64,000 nt of DNA from Favolaschia claudopus (taxonomy: Eukaryota; Basidiomycota; Agaricomycetes; Agaricales; Mycenaceae), in contig JAWWNJ010000076.1 in assembly GCA_037176885.1 (NCBI GenBank), forward strand, positions 124,001 to 188,000, in the 5' to 3' direction. Made by a program: the position numbers and the translations under genes. A model generated the notes under the pieces. It worked only from the letters and a program-made list of their open reading frames with translations. It made no database searches and was not told the DNA's origin. Of this stretch, positions 52,931 to 63,483 are shown one piece after another; the stretch's first letter is position 1; each line of letters opens with the position of its first letter.

Positions 52931-54577
52931 CGCAGACAACGTCGCGGCCAACCTAACTGAAAGAATATTAGCTTCGAAAGTGACGATGCACAAAGAGGAC
53001 GCACGTATAATCATTAATGTGCGTGAAGACTTCAGAAGATTGCACCGAGCGCCGTGAATAATACAAAATAAGCCATGCACAATGCAACCGTAGAGCTCTG
53101 AATCGAACTGACCGTCGGCGCCGATGATAACAGATATATGGCAAGGCAGGCATTCCGGTGTTGGTGAATTAAACGAATACCGACAGAGGGAGGTAGACGA
53201 TCTACATTTTTTACTGCGACAATGGGTGTGATGGGACTACAGACAAAGGAAGAGAGAGATCGCTTACAAGCTAGGCACGATGAACCAGAACCGACGCCAT
53301 CGTGTTCATTCTGGAGCACCACTTAAGAAGGAGAGGTAAATTTGTTTCGGAGCGCGCTGCATTGCCCAGTATTGTCGTGTATAGAAATCAATCTATTTCG
53401 ATACCCTACTACACCACTGCCCGTATTACCTACCACCCGCCATTGTACGCCTGGCACGCCCGCCTGCTCCTGCTGGTGCGCACTGTCGCTTATTGCATCG
53501 CGCTCTCGACCCCCGGGCCCCACCTGTCTGTCTTCCCGCCGCAACTCTTTAGACTTGCTGTGTGGTGCAATCGCTTTGAAGTTCGTGGATCGCTGATGGC
53601 GCAAACCGAAGAATCGAAACGGCGAGGAGTTCTGGTGTAGTTAGTGCCAAAGCGGAAGGCAAAAAAAAATCAGACCCACCCCTGTGATTGTCCTGTCAAA
53701 CTGAGTGCGGTAAATATTGGCTTGATTGAGCGTGGGGGGAGGTAGAGGGAGGGATCTAGAGGGTAAATTTTAATACAGGTAGCAGAAGGAACGGGATGCG
53801 AATGAAGGGAATGGGAATTGAAAGAAAGGCAAAAGCGGATGAAGAGACAAAAACCCCGACTTTTGACCACCCAGCGCAACCTGCAGCAGAAATGAGACAG
53901 TGACACAGATGTGGGTAGGCGTGCACCGTGTGGTGCAGCTGTGAAGGAGATGAGCGCGGTGCTACGGGTAAAGAAGCTACACATACCATCGCGCCAGGCG
54001 CGCGCGCGAACCAAGCCATGCAACTGCATTTGTGAATAAGCAGAAGGAAGAGAAGAAGAAGAATTTTTGCTATTACACGTACCTTATCCAGCACCAAGAT
54101 AGCATCATAGCAAGCACGGTGTGCCAATGTGCCTGGCAGCGCTCCCTCGCCGGCCGCGTCAATGATTCCCGCCAAAAGATTCCCGCCAAAAGAAAAAGAA
54201 AAAGAAACTCATACCTTCACCGGTGAGTGAATACCCTCATGCCTCCACATCCTCCTCGTCCCTGTACATCGCTGATCCATGTAATCACAGTTTTCCTGCA
54301 CCCAACAGCGATTTAGGCATGTAGTCGGCGGGGAGACGGTGAGGCAACGGTGAGGTGGCGAGGACGGTGGGAGAAAGAGAACAGGAGAAACTCCGATCAT
54401 GGAAACGATGACATCACTGACTTTTGACTTTCCCGATGGAGCCCAGGCTACAGAGTCTAATGAGAGTTGAAGCAATCCATTCCATTGAGTAAGCGAATCT
54501 ACTAGAGTGAAATCGTGACGGCAAAAGCACAAAATAAAATTCTAAAGGAAAAACACAAAATTCCAAAGGAAAAAACC
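52931..54577. other. No gene recognised
   Basis: Open frames on both strands here are short and of low complexity. Nothing beyond a G/A-rich bias on the plus strand was seen. Confidence 0.3.
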
Positions 54578-54591
54578 GTGAACGAGGATCC

Positions 54592-54655
54592 GTGAACGAG
54601 GATGAATGCCGTCGAAGAAGACTGTGAACGAGGATGAATGCCGTCGAAGAAGACT
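54592..54655 (+). repeat. Perfect 32-bp tandem duplication
   Basis: Two identical units starting GTGAACGAGGATGAATGCCG, preceded by a 12-bp partial third unit at 54,578. It sits about 160 bp upstream of the exon at 54,814, in what looks like its promoter. Confidence 0.8.
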
Positions 54656-54813
54656 CGTACTCGTGCTCTCGTGCTCAGCTTAAAAGGCCACACCCCGACG
54701 AGCCTCGTATTATCAGTATCATCGTATTACCTCTCTACTCTCTAACACTCTCTAACCAAACGACTACCACTACAAACGACTACCACTACCTACCCAAAAC
54801 AAAACACCCCAAA

Positions 54814-54863
54814 ATGGCCCCGATTCCGGCTACAACTGTCGCTGTCGCTGCTCGCGGAGGCTC
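54814..54863 (+). CDS. Possible first exon of a gene without recognised continuation
   Basis: ATG in good context (CCCCAAAATGG) after a pyrimidine/ACTACC-rich leader and an upstream CTTAAAAGG TATA-like box (about 54,680). It encodes MAPIPATTVAVAARGGS and ends at a strong GTAAGT donor. No later exon could be found; a CTCCAG acceptor near 55,130 leads only to a short frame. It is probably a 5' gene relic. Confidence 0.4.
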
Positions 54864-55172
54864 GTAAGTTCTTCTCTGTCTCTCTCCCCCGATTTTTCTT
54901 TTCTTGTCTATTCCCTCGTCTTGTCTATTCCCTCTCTGTCGTCTTCCCTCTCTCTGTCTATTATGTATGGTATGTATGTACTAGTCCCTTCCTTCATTCA
55001 TTCCTTTTTTTTCTCCTTCATTCCTTTTTTCTCCCTTTCTCTCTCTCTTTCCCCTCCGCCTTGCCTTGCGTTGGCTGGGGTGGCCTTGCCATCATCGATC
55101 GCTGCTCGCTCGCCAAACTCCAAACTCCAGATATGGTCGTGGCGATCGATCGATCGCGATCTGGGTGCCGTA

Positions 55173-55224
55173 CAGAAAAAAAGACATCTTTGTGACGATC
55201 AGTGACCAAGATGTCTTTTTTCTG
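55173..55224. repeat. Long inverted repeat (hairpin)
   Basis: CAGAAAAAAAGACATCTT and AAGATGTCTTTTTTCTG are complementary over 17 bp with one extra A, around a 17-nt loop. Nothing nearby explains it. Confidence 0.7.
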
Positions 55225-56151
55225 GGACGAAACTAACTTCTGCCCGAATCGTCCAAAGCCGGATTATCACTGAATTCATCAATGTGGCAGTGTGATATGA
55301 CTAAGCGGCTATGCAGAAAGACTCTGAGCAGAGCGTGAGGGGCGCCGACCAGGGAAGCAATGAGCATGACCCAGACTATATAGCGAGAGTAGACAATTCC
55401 TAAGTCCGTGTGCGAGTTGCAGTGTTGCAGCATTGAAATTGAGCTGGATGCACGCATAACGGAGTGGATGTCGTAGACTCGTCCATTGTCAATGAGTAGG
55501 AGTAAAATTTGTGTCGACCAGCCATCTCCCGGCACATTGAAGGGCTCGTGTCACCAGCTTGAGGACTTTGGGCTCTTTGTGGCCTCGTCTCTCTGCGTTG
55601 TGTGTACTACGGCGGGATTTGTGCTTGGGATGATGGTGGGAAGAACGGCCTAACTTTGTTCGCCATTTCTTCCGACCATGACAATGACGGAATCAACTCA
55701 TCTACATAGGTCACTGGTACTGGATCCTACATACCTCCGGTTTTTTTTTAGCTCCACGAAGCTCCGCTCCCGCGTATCTGTACAGCACTTCCCCTTACGG
55801 GTTATTCCAGTCCCCTACTAAATATACCGTAGCATGATATCATCCGAGTCTGTTTGTCTTCAATTCCTTGAGCAGCTGATCATGAGCTTGCGAGCATCAC
55901 ATCCCCGCTGCGTGGAAAATGTCCTGACGTCCAGAGGTATCGACAAGGTCTCTGAGAAGTGGGCAAATTTGAGGGAGAGTTTGGGAAGAGTGGTTTGCGA
56001 GAGTAATAAAGCCTGGGGGAGCAAGGCCCCGAGTTATTATTAGGAACTATCATTATTCACTCAGTTCATTAAGCAGGGAGATACGTCTGCGTGTGTTTTC
56101 TTCTGTGACATGGTTGACTGTAAATACACCTCCGATAACACTTCTCTTCAG
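55225..56151. other. No firm gene; contains one copy of a dispersed repeat
   Basis: A minus-strand frame at 55,233-55,535 (IVWVMLIASLVGAPHALLRV) is hydrophobic but isolated. At about 55,655-55,755 lies GACCATGACAATGACGGAAT followed by a T-run, repeated at 61,985-62,080. Confidence 0.35.
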
Positions 56152-57560
56152 TCATATCGCAACAAAAAGCTTTCTAGACTGCATCAACCGTGCAGCAACG
56201 AAGAAAGCGGACCCCACGAGTGCCATGATTCCCTGCAAGTGGTAGTGAGCACTACTACTAGAGAGGGCAGACGAAAATACATGCCGAAAACAAAACAAAA
56301 TGCCTGAAATTCGCAACGGTTGTAGTGCGAATGAAGACTCCGCCAATTGGCGTCCCCGCGAGAGCGCCACCGGACCTGGCAAAGAAGACCATGCCTATCC
56401 GAGCGCCTACTTCTTGAACGGGGGATATCTGGGCTACGCATGTCTGGAAGCAGCCAATGCGTTAGTTTCCCCGCTTCCTTTCAAAGAGGTACGTAGACGT
56501 ACGGTAACAAGGGAGAAGAATGGCCCAGATGCGAACCCATAGAGTGCCGAGAAAGCGATAAGATTGGGCAGGGCTCGGCAGTGGATGGATACCACAGTGC
56601 GAGGATTAGTACGCCGGATAAAGCGGTGAAGAATGCGACGACGTTAAATCTAAATATGGAGATTGTCAGCTTGATACTACAGCATATTCATTGTGTACAC
56701 ATGCACATACCTTCCAATACGATCAGCGATATACCCCGGCAAAATTCTTCCCAGAATTGCAGTTGCGCAGAGAATAGAAAGATAATATGGTGTTAGCTTT
56801 GAAGGGCCGCCATTAGCTACCGCCCCGTACAGACCGACGTAGAAGAAGGGGTTGAAGGCGGAGAAGACGGTGAACCACCCGCCGAGGCAGATCAGCGTAA
56901 AGCGCGTGTCGGTGAACGCGCGGAAGGCGAGAATTTTGGAAAGTGGGGGGAGGGGCTTCGGTGGGCGACGGGTTTTGATTGTTACGGAGGCGATGGTGAA
57001 GGAGAAAAGGACGATGAAGGCAATGATGCGGACAGTCCAGCCTTGAAACTTCGTTAAGAACATGCAATATAAAAAGAGACCGAGATGGACGTACCAAACC
57101 CTATTCGAGGTATGAGTCGGCTCATCATGATTGGGAAAATAATGCCTCCCAGACTCGCTGCACCGACTGGAAAGCCGATCGCGAAGGCCAGGCGGCGTTT
57201 GAACCAGTGCGCACATACTGCGAGACTGGGAAGGAAGCTAAATGAGGCTAAACGGCGCCCCGAAAGCGAATAGCACCGCCTGATAATATATTTAGATTGT
57301 GATATATTTAGATTGTGAGCTCAGGTCAGTACGAAATGGGGACCTACTTACTGTAGTACTTGTGTGAGAAATTGCTGGTATATTTTTTGAGGTTTTGTGA
57401 TTGAAAGCATGAATAGCGCGAAAGTACTATAGTCACGGTAGTGATCAGTGAGATTGCGGACATCAGTTGTCGAAAATCCGGAATGCGCCCGCCCCGGCGG
57501 CCCCGCAAACTTCCAGACGTTCGCCCAGAGGCCCTCCACCGTAGTCTCTTGCACAGACTC
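56152..57560 (-). pseudogene. MFS monocarboxylate-type transporter, N-terminus missing
   Basis: Minus-strand exons in order: FALFMLSITKPQKIYQQFLT (about 57,400), VLFAFGAPFSLI (57,260), HWFKRRLAFAIGFPVGAASL with GGIIFPIMMSRLIPRIGFG, a GTACGT intron, then WTVRIIAFIVLFSFTIASV, RRPPKPLPPLSKILAFRAF, GGWFTVFSAFNPFFYVGLYG, LSILCATAILGRILPGYIAD-RIGR and GTATGT donor. Later exons give LNLIAFSALYGFASGPFFSL-type sequence, ISPVQEVGARIGMVFFARS, GTPIGGVF and GIMALVGSAFFVAARLMQ, ending LFVAI at 56,152. The GASLGGIIFP and ILPGYIADRIGR motifs are those of fungal MCT-like MFS carriers. Roughly the first 60-80 residues are not found and stops occur near 57,240, so it is likely a pseudogene. Confidence 0.7.
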
Positions 57561-57831
57561 AAACTCGATAACTCGTTATAGACCGACCGAGGGGATAGTA
57601 ATCTGGGTGTGCCAGGTTCGGTGTCGACGCCCTACGGCCCAATATCCCTCCACGGAAGGCGCCCGACCCTGACGCGTCTCCGCTACCTTCTACGCATGCA
57701 CGGAACGCGTTGAAATCCGACGGTTTTGGGAGTAGTCGATGAAAGTTCTGCTCAAGATGGTGTACGTAAATTCGGACACGCCGATGATGTTTGGAAGTTG
57801 TTTGGCACTACCAAGAACGACGACAACGACC

Positions 57832-58848
57832 ATGTCTGAAGAAGCTCTCCCGCTCGTCGACTATCGCGGAAACTGCCATTGCGGCGCGTTCAAGTTTACC
57901 TTCAAGGCGCCTGAACTCAAGAAGACTTTTGCGTGCAACTGCAGCATCTGCTACAAAGTGTGCTTCTTTGGATCAACCAATCCGCTGGCGTTTAGCTAGA
58001 AAATAAGGCGATTTTAGATTGGCTACCTATGGTGTGCTCCGCCGAAGGAGCACTTTGTTATCGTTAAGGGCGATGAGAAGGATCTGAAGTCGTACGAGTT
58101 TGGGAATCGCACTATAGCGCATAAGGTTCGTTTCCCAGTTTCCAATCGTTTTTCGTGTTGTTTACATCGGAAGGCGCAATTAATTAGTTTTGCCCTACGT
58201 GTGGAATATCCGTGATGTGCCGCACGTCTGACGGTAAACTTGGGGTTAATGTACGCGTTTGAGCACCTTACTCGACTGTTTGACCAAAAAAAATTCTATA
58301 GCTCCGAACCTTGATGGATGTGGATGTCGCTGCCCTTCCAGTGACGATCAGCGACATGGCGAGCAAACCACCTCTTTATCAAGTCCCTGACCCCGTCGTT
58401 GTGGAGAACGTCGGGGAGGGAATGAATGTGTATAGCGGCAGTTGCCATTGCGGGGCGATTGGCTACACCGTCGTGAAACCCGATAAAATTGTCCGGGCCA
58501 AAGAGTGCAACTGTAGCATATGTTATCGGGTTTGTTTCTTTCAATTTTTTCGTCCTTCGCGTACTTGAAAATTGATATCTTCGACAGGAGGCCGCATTGT
58601 GGATTTATCCGCCCGCCACCTCTGTGACGTTCAAGGGACTTGAGTCTTTGACCGAGTATACCTTTGGAGTGGGAGATACGTACCATGGGTCCTGTAGCAT
58701 TTGTGGGAGTTCACTGCGTGAGCGATTCACTGAGCCAGGACGGACGGATATGGCGCTTAACGTTCGTACGTTGAATGGCTTTGATCTGTCTTCCATCGAG
58801 ATCAGGAAGTCGGATGCGAGGGATTTCCGGGGCGTGTATCGGATGTAA
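57832..58848 (+). CDS. Double GFA/CENP-V domain protein
   Basis: Five exons join in phase: 57,832-57,957; 58,018-58,125; 58,188-58,250; 58,302 to about 58,530; about 58,588-58,848. First domain: GNCHCGAFKFTF, FACNCSICYK, YLWCAPPKEHFVIVKG, FCPTCGISVMCR. Second domain: GSCHCGAIGYTV, AKECNCSICYR, ALWIYPPATSVTFKG, GSCSICGSSLRER. Each has the C-x-C...C-x-C-x2-C...C-x2-C zinc pattern of the glutathione-dependent formaldehyde-activating/CENP-V fold. Such proteins are cytosolic zinc proteins, some handling S-hydroxymethylglutathione. It is the only clearly intact host gene between 44 and 62 kb. ATG at 57,832 was chosen because the first domain follows directly. Confidence 0.85.
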
Positions 58849-59828
58849 TACAAGAGGCACATGCGCGTTTTTTCTCTCTTCTAATTTGGATGAAGTGTAA
58901 TGACATGGCCGTCTTTCGTTTGCGGACTGCACTGTGGTCAGCGGTGTCGGGACTCGGTGAGCAAAAATCATACATACAACGCAATTTCGTTGGGTGAGCA
59001 TCGAACTTGCTACAGACATATATTTCTCTCTATTCCCGGGTTGGGGTGGTAGACATGAGGACAGACGATGAAGACCCAATTTTGGTGACAGAATATTGAT
59101 TCTGTTAAAGCTCGTAGTTAACGAGGATATTCCAGTAAAAAGAGCGGCAAATGAGCAGCAATCTGTTAATAGTCACGGTTGAGCAAGTAACTCAAAAGTT
59201 GAACCTGAAGGTGTCCTGGCAAGAGTTCTGAAAAGTTCTGAGACAAGGTTTCAAGGTCACGTGTCAAAATTCCTCTTGTTCCCAACCGTTCAGAACAGAA
59301 CTTCAACGACCCCAAACTGCGACGTTCGTCGTCGACGGAAAAGCGACGACGATAATATTGCAATCATGCAGCGTGTTCTTGCTTCCCTAGCTTAGGGCCT
59401 CCTCTTTGTCTCCCCCCAAGTTTTCTTGATCGAAAGCGGAGACCAGTCCAAGTCGCGCAAGTCGCAGGCATAAAATTTACCCTGAAGAAACTGGAGAAGC
59501 GGGGAATCTCGGTGCCACAAATCTTCCTTCAGCTCACTCCGCCCTCACACAGGATCGGACCCTGACCGAGAGTTTGCCAGCGAGCGCGTGGTCCTCTCAG
59601 CACCTTCGGCTCAGAAATTCATACTGTGCTCGTCAATATCTCGATCCAAGCAGCAAGATGGTGCAATCGGTCGGTACATCTCATGCTTGTATTCTTGACT
59701 TTGCTCCCCCTACTATGTCGCTTCGTTTCTTTCCGTCCCCTCCTTGCCTTCCCTGATGTCCTCTCAAGTCCTTTCCTCGCTGACTGCCATCCCATCAACC
59801 GGTCCAATTCATATAATCCCTCGCGATC
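58849..59828. other. No gene recognised
   Basis: Short frames only. Upstream of the amino-acid transporter fragment there may be decayed N-terminal exons, but none could be matched. Confidence 0.3.
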
Positions 59829-60291
59829 ATGCTCTCCGTCCCCCTGCAGCTCTTCTCTGCTATCCGAATCATGGAGAACGGGATATTTACGCGCAGCGAC
59901 AAGGGCGCAAGTGGGCGAAGAACTGGCGCAGCGGATTTGGACAAGTTCGTCGCGTTCATTGAGGTTCATTGGCCGCTTTGCGTGGTATGCTGCTGCATGA
60001 CTTCTATGCTGTATGCTGGAGCTAGTGTCTCGCTCTGCTATGTGTACTATCCGGCGTTGCTGCATTGTAAGGCATGCGCAGGTACACGGCGGAAACAGCG
60101 GGGGATATTGCGATGATTTTGTTTGGGTTGATCGCTGCTGCGTATACGACGATACAGACCGTGAAGGTGCGCTCTACTTCAGTCCCTCCAACTCCATGCT
60201 GTACTCGATTATCTTACTGACGCCATGGTCCCCGCAGTTGATGCTGGAGCCTGATGATGGCGGCCCACCGGTGTTTGGCAATTGCCCATGA
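59829..60291 (+). pseudogene. Vacuolar-type amino-acid transporter (Aa_trans) C-terminal fragment
   Basis: LSVPLQLFSAIRIMENGIFT with RSDKG, then KWAKNWRSGF in a shifted frame, LCYVYYPALLHCKAC, MRRYTAETAGDIAMILFGL with IAAAYTTIQTVK and, after an intron-like gap, LMLEPDDGGPPVFGNCP and a stop at 60,291. The LQLFxAIRIMENGLF and TTIQTIKLMLEP words are typical for fungal SLC32/36-like transporters. The first eight or so membrane helices are absent and frames shift, so this is a relic. Confidence 0.6.
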
Positions 60292-60676
60292 TGCGTGATG
60301 TTGGAAGGGATACGCGGATAGACGTGATGTAGCCATTGCTTAATCTTGAGAATGTAGGGGTTGATCTTTTAGGGTGGAGTCCGCATATATTCATAGCGAT
60401 TCACAGCTACGTACAAACATTCAAATCTTGCAAATACAGTACAAGAAATACAAGACAAATTCAGAACAATCCATGCCGAAAGCGATGGCGGGCACTGCCA
60501 GAGGGCATGTTATATTCGTTCACAAGCGCTGAAGAGGCGCCCGCACGTAGTGGTACGGACCGACTACAAGCTCAACAGCCTTCGTACGATGCTGTTAGGG
60601 ACTCAGCACTGTCCCCTCCCAACTCATCCCTTCGTCACCCACCCCCTCCCCCGGCACCAACACGCTCATCCCAGAT
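60292..60676. other. No gene recognised
   Basis: No coding or structural signal seen. Confidence 0.25.
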
Positions 60677-61241
60677 ATGTCGAAAAATCTAGACCGAATT
60701 ACGACGAGAGCTGCTGAGCTATGCATCTGGTGCTCGACTATACCCGACATAAGCCAGATACAGCAATTGTCTGAGGCTACCCTTGAAGTGTGCAAGGCTG
60801 CTAGCAGCTTGGTTTGTAACTTTTCCCATCAGAATAAGCCCAGTCCTTGCGGATCGCGCTGAATCTGCTCCAAGGGGGGAAACAGTCAAGTTGAGAAGCT
60901 GGCGGCTTTCGTGGTGGAGAACACCGAGAAGTTGGCTTCGCAAACGTTGCGCCAAGCTCTGTCACCGGAAATTGCTGAAGACTTGAAGCTCTACGTGGAG
61001 TATGTGTACTTTGCTCTTTTGGCTTCTGCTACTGACGCGACTTGCGAAGAAAATTGGACGATATCCGCCGAACGTTCAAACAGATGGCTTTGCAGCGCAA
61101 ATCGCCTGTCAAGTGGGTAATATTCCTGAGTACAATATTAGCTCGGAAGAACGCAGAATTACAACGTTCGAAGGCCGAGATGAAGAAAATTTTGCATAGA
61201 GTCGTGCGTTCGGTATATCCAACCACTGTCGGCTCTTTCTA
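60677..61241 (+). pseudogene. Helical N-terminal signalling-domain fragment 1
   Basis: Frames in order: RAAELCIWCSTIPDISQIQQ with LSEATLEVCKAASSL, AAFVVENTEKLASQTLRQAL with SPEIAEDLKLYVEY, and KLDDIRRTFKQMALQRKSPV with NAELQRSKAEMKKILHRVVR. The all-helical pattern with a late DDIRRTFK-type helix resembles the N-terminal adaptor region found before kinase or NACHT domains in many agaric proteins. Frame breaks separate the parts and no effector domain follows. Confidence 0.45.
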
Positions 61242-61317
61242 AAGGATTCTCTGTGACAGAATGCCACTATCCAAAAGCCGTCCGCGGCTAAGCATCTTTC
61301 GCGTAGCGACTGCGCGC

Positions 61318-61815
61318 TTGAAATTGTCTCCTTGGGTACCAAAACCTTGAGTGCCATCAGCGAGGCGCCGGGGCTCAATCTACTCAAGCCTGCGTTGGGC
61401 GCCGTGTCGACCATTTGCGATCAAGCGAAAGTGAGCACCTATGTATCACTATTGTTTGTCTGGCATCTGAAAGTGGCCAAACCAGTTAGTGAGGCGTAAC
61501 AAGGAAGCTGCTCTTGAGCTTGCTCGCCATTCGAGCGCTGTAATTCAGTCTCTCGTGGATCATACGGACGCCTTCGATGTATCCGGGCCAACCAATACTC
61601 ATGACTTTGAGGAAGTCGGAGCGTGCGTCTCATGATCGTTCCAAGCTAAAACCCATTCAATCCTCCTTGTAGGGTCTTGCAAGACATCCAAACATACCTC
61701 ACAACTCTCAGCAAACCCCGTCGCCGTCTCTTGATCTGGATTATGGCAGATCAGGAGAAGGATCGGATTTCACGACTCGAATCCGCGCTAGATAAAGCAC
61801 TGGCATTGTTCACGG
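61318..61815 (+). pseudogene. Helical N-terminal signalling-domain fragment 2
   Basis: LGTKTLSAISEAPGLNLLKP with ALGAVSTICDQAK, a GTGAGC donor, then RRNKEAALELARHSSAVIQS, a GTGCGT donor after EEVG, then LQDIQTYLTTLSKPRRRLLI and EKDRISRLESALDKALALFT before GTCAGT. The exon phases fit and it is the same kind of helical adaptor region as fragment 1, so the two are probably remains of tandem paralogues. Nothing continues after 61,815. Confidence 0.5.
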
Positions 61816-61984
61816 TCAGTCAATCATTGAACAGTGCTTGACAAACAGCTGAATTTCTTTTGGCAATAAGTCAGTGAATGTGTTGGAAACACACGCCCGC
61901 AGTACGCGCGCATGGTCTTGAAATCCGAGAACTTTTTCGCTCAAAGATGGACCGTAAGATGATTGCGGTGAGCAACTCTGTTCG

Positions 61985-62080
61985 CGACTCTGACCATGAC
62001 AATGACGGAATCAACTCTTCTGTAGCTCACCGGTTCCGGATACTATGACGTACTTCCCGGGGCTTTTTTTTTTTAACTCT
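61985..62080 (+). repeat. Dispersed repeat, second copy (partner 55,655-55,755)
   Basis: TGACCATGACAATGACGGAA and TCAACTC, then CACCGGTTCCGGATACTA and a T10 run, matching 55,670-55,750 in order. Confidence 0.6.
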
Positions 62081-62199
62081 CTATGACGCGGGCACAGGAG
62101 AAGGGTCTCAGATCTCTGGCAGTGGATCTGACATGATCTGACACCCCATCACGGTTTGACATCGCTTGTATTTTTGTTTGGCAGGCAATGTGTGGAAGA

Positions 62200-62672
62200 A
62201 GGCCCCCGGTCACTACCTATTAGGCGGGTCGGCCATAGAGTAAAACAACGTCTCAAAAAACGGCTTACCTGGGTCAGGAAAATAGAGTAAATCGAGCTGA
62301 AAACACCCAAGGCTGGTCAGAAATAGAGTAAATCGCGCGCAGCGCGAGAGAAATTTTGAGGTTAGTACCTCATGAGCGGGTGCGGGACACTGACTGACAC
62401 CGACTTTTGAGTGCATCGGCTGAAATTCCGAGCAAAAATCAAGCAGGACTCCCTGTCAGTCTGCAGGAGAAGAACAGATGGCGGCCAGAAACAAATTTGA
62501 TGGAAAATGGGCTGAAATACAGGTAAAAATTGGGCGAAAAAACCAAAATTTACCCCTAATGTGAGTCGGAAATAGAGTAAATCAGCAGCGGATGGACCCA
62601 AAATCATAGAGTAAATCAGCCCAAAATCCGGTCGCGAATCCGACCTGCCTAATAGGTAGTGACCGGGGGCCT
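62200..62672. mobile_element. 473-bp non-autonomous TIR element (MITE) with 8-bp TSD
   Basis: The 33-bp terminal inverted repeats start AGGCCCCCGGTCACTACCTA and differ at one position. Flanks are GTGGAAGA on both sides (62,192-62,199 and 62,673-62,680), a perfect 8-bp target-site duplication. Five direct copies of ATAGAGTAAA lie inside (62,235; 62,282; 62,323; 62,572; 62,606), three near the left end and two near the right, as expected for transposase-binding subterminal repeats. No ORF of significance. The 8-bp duplication fits hAT or Kyakuja-Dileera-Zisupton superfamilies. Confidence 0.88.
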
Positions 62673-62753
62673 GTGGAAGACTAAGAGAACCTCCATTGGG
62701 TGATTGCATATTACGCAATCCATTATACTTCTACTTAATGATATGTCACTAAA

Positions 62754-63335
62754 TGGGTGACTTCCCGTAAGCCCAGATACTTTTTCGCCAATATTCGAGG
62801 CTATTTGAGGGGTGCCAGCGATGTCGGCATCTATTCTTTGATGGCGTAGAAATATTCCTACTCTATTCCCATAGCGTTTTGACGACTAGAATCCAACTAA
62901 GTTTATCAGTAAACTCTCCCATGGGGCGCCAGCCTGCTGCCTTCGTCAAACGCGTCCCCTACGCGTGTTGCATGAGACTCAACGCGTCAAGACGCGTATT
63001 TTGCGATGTTCGTTGATCGGAACCTTTCTCCGGGATGTCTGGTGCGGCGGCAGCTGCAGGAGGAGGATGCCGAGGATGACGGGGCAAAATGCCGGTGACG
63101 AAATCAACGGATGGAAGGCAGACACATTCCAAATCCGTTTATTCGAGTAGCTTAGAATCTGAACAGGGGGTCGGTACCCCCTGTTCAGATTTAAGCATCT
63201 AACAAGGTTTAGAGCGACGGAGACGCAACGTAAGCAAGATCCAAGTCCGATGGGGTCCTGATGGAAGCTTCGGCATCTCCGCCGGATAGTCGAAAATATT
63301 GTAGAAAAGTATCTGGGCTTACGGGAAGTCACCCA
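62754..63335. mobile_element. 582-bp second TIR element
   Basis: Terminal inverted repeats TGGGTGACTTCCCGTAAGCC followed by CAGATACTTTT are perfect over 31 bp, and an AATATT word follows on both sides. No clear target duplication was found (flanks ...CACTAAA and ATATAAG). It encloses a 36-nt perfect palindrome. It is non-autonomous, superfamily unknown, and lies 82 bp from the 473-bp element. Confidence 0.75.
63156..63191. repeat. 36-nt perfect hairpin
   Basis: AATCTGAACAGGGGGT and ACCCCCTGTTCAGATT are exact reverse complements around a 4-nt CGGT loop. Confidence 0.85.
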
Positions 63336-63429
63336 ATATAAGTACATCAAATATCATCTGAGCTGCTCAAAGATAGTCTCTCTAGACAGACGCTTTATTG
63401 TTTCTAGCGTACCTCGCCCAATAAATTTA

Positions 63430-63483
63430 TGTGACCGGAAGCCCAGGTGAGTACGAATAATTCTATTCAGAAACCCGGTCACA
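63430..63483. repeat. Short inverted repeat
   Basis: TGTGACCGG at the left and CCGGTCACA at the right, 9-bp arms around 36 nt. Possibly a very short TIR element; evidence is slight. Confidence 0.35.

Noticed and set aside
53302..53640. Plus-strand 112-codon frame
   Set aside because: Low coding character, no homology noticed, and no splice signals linking it to neighbours.
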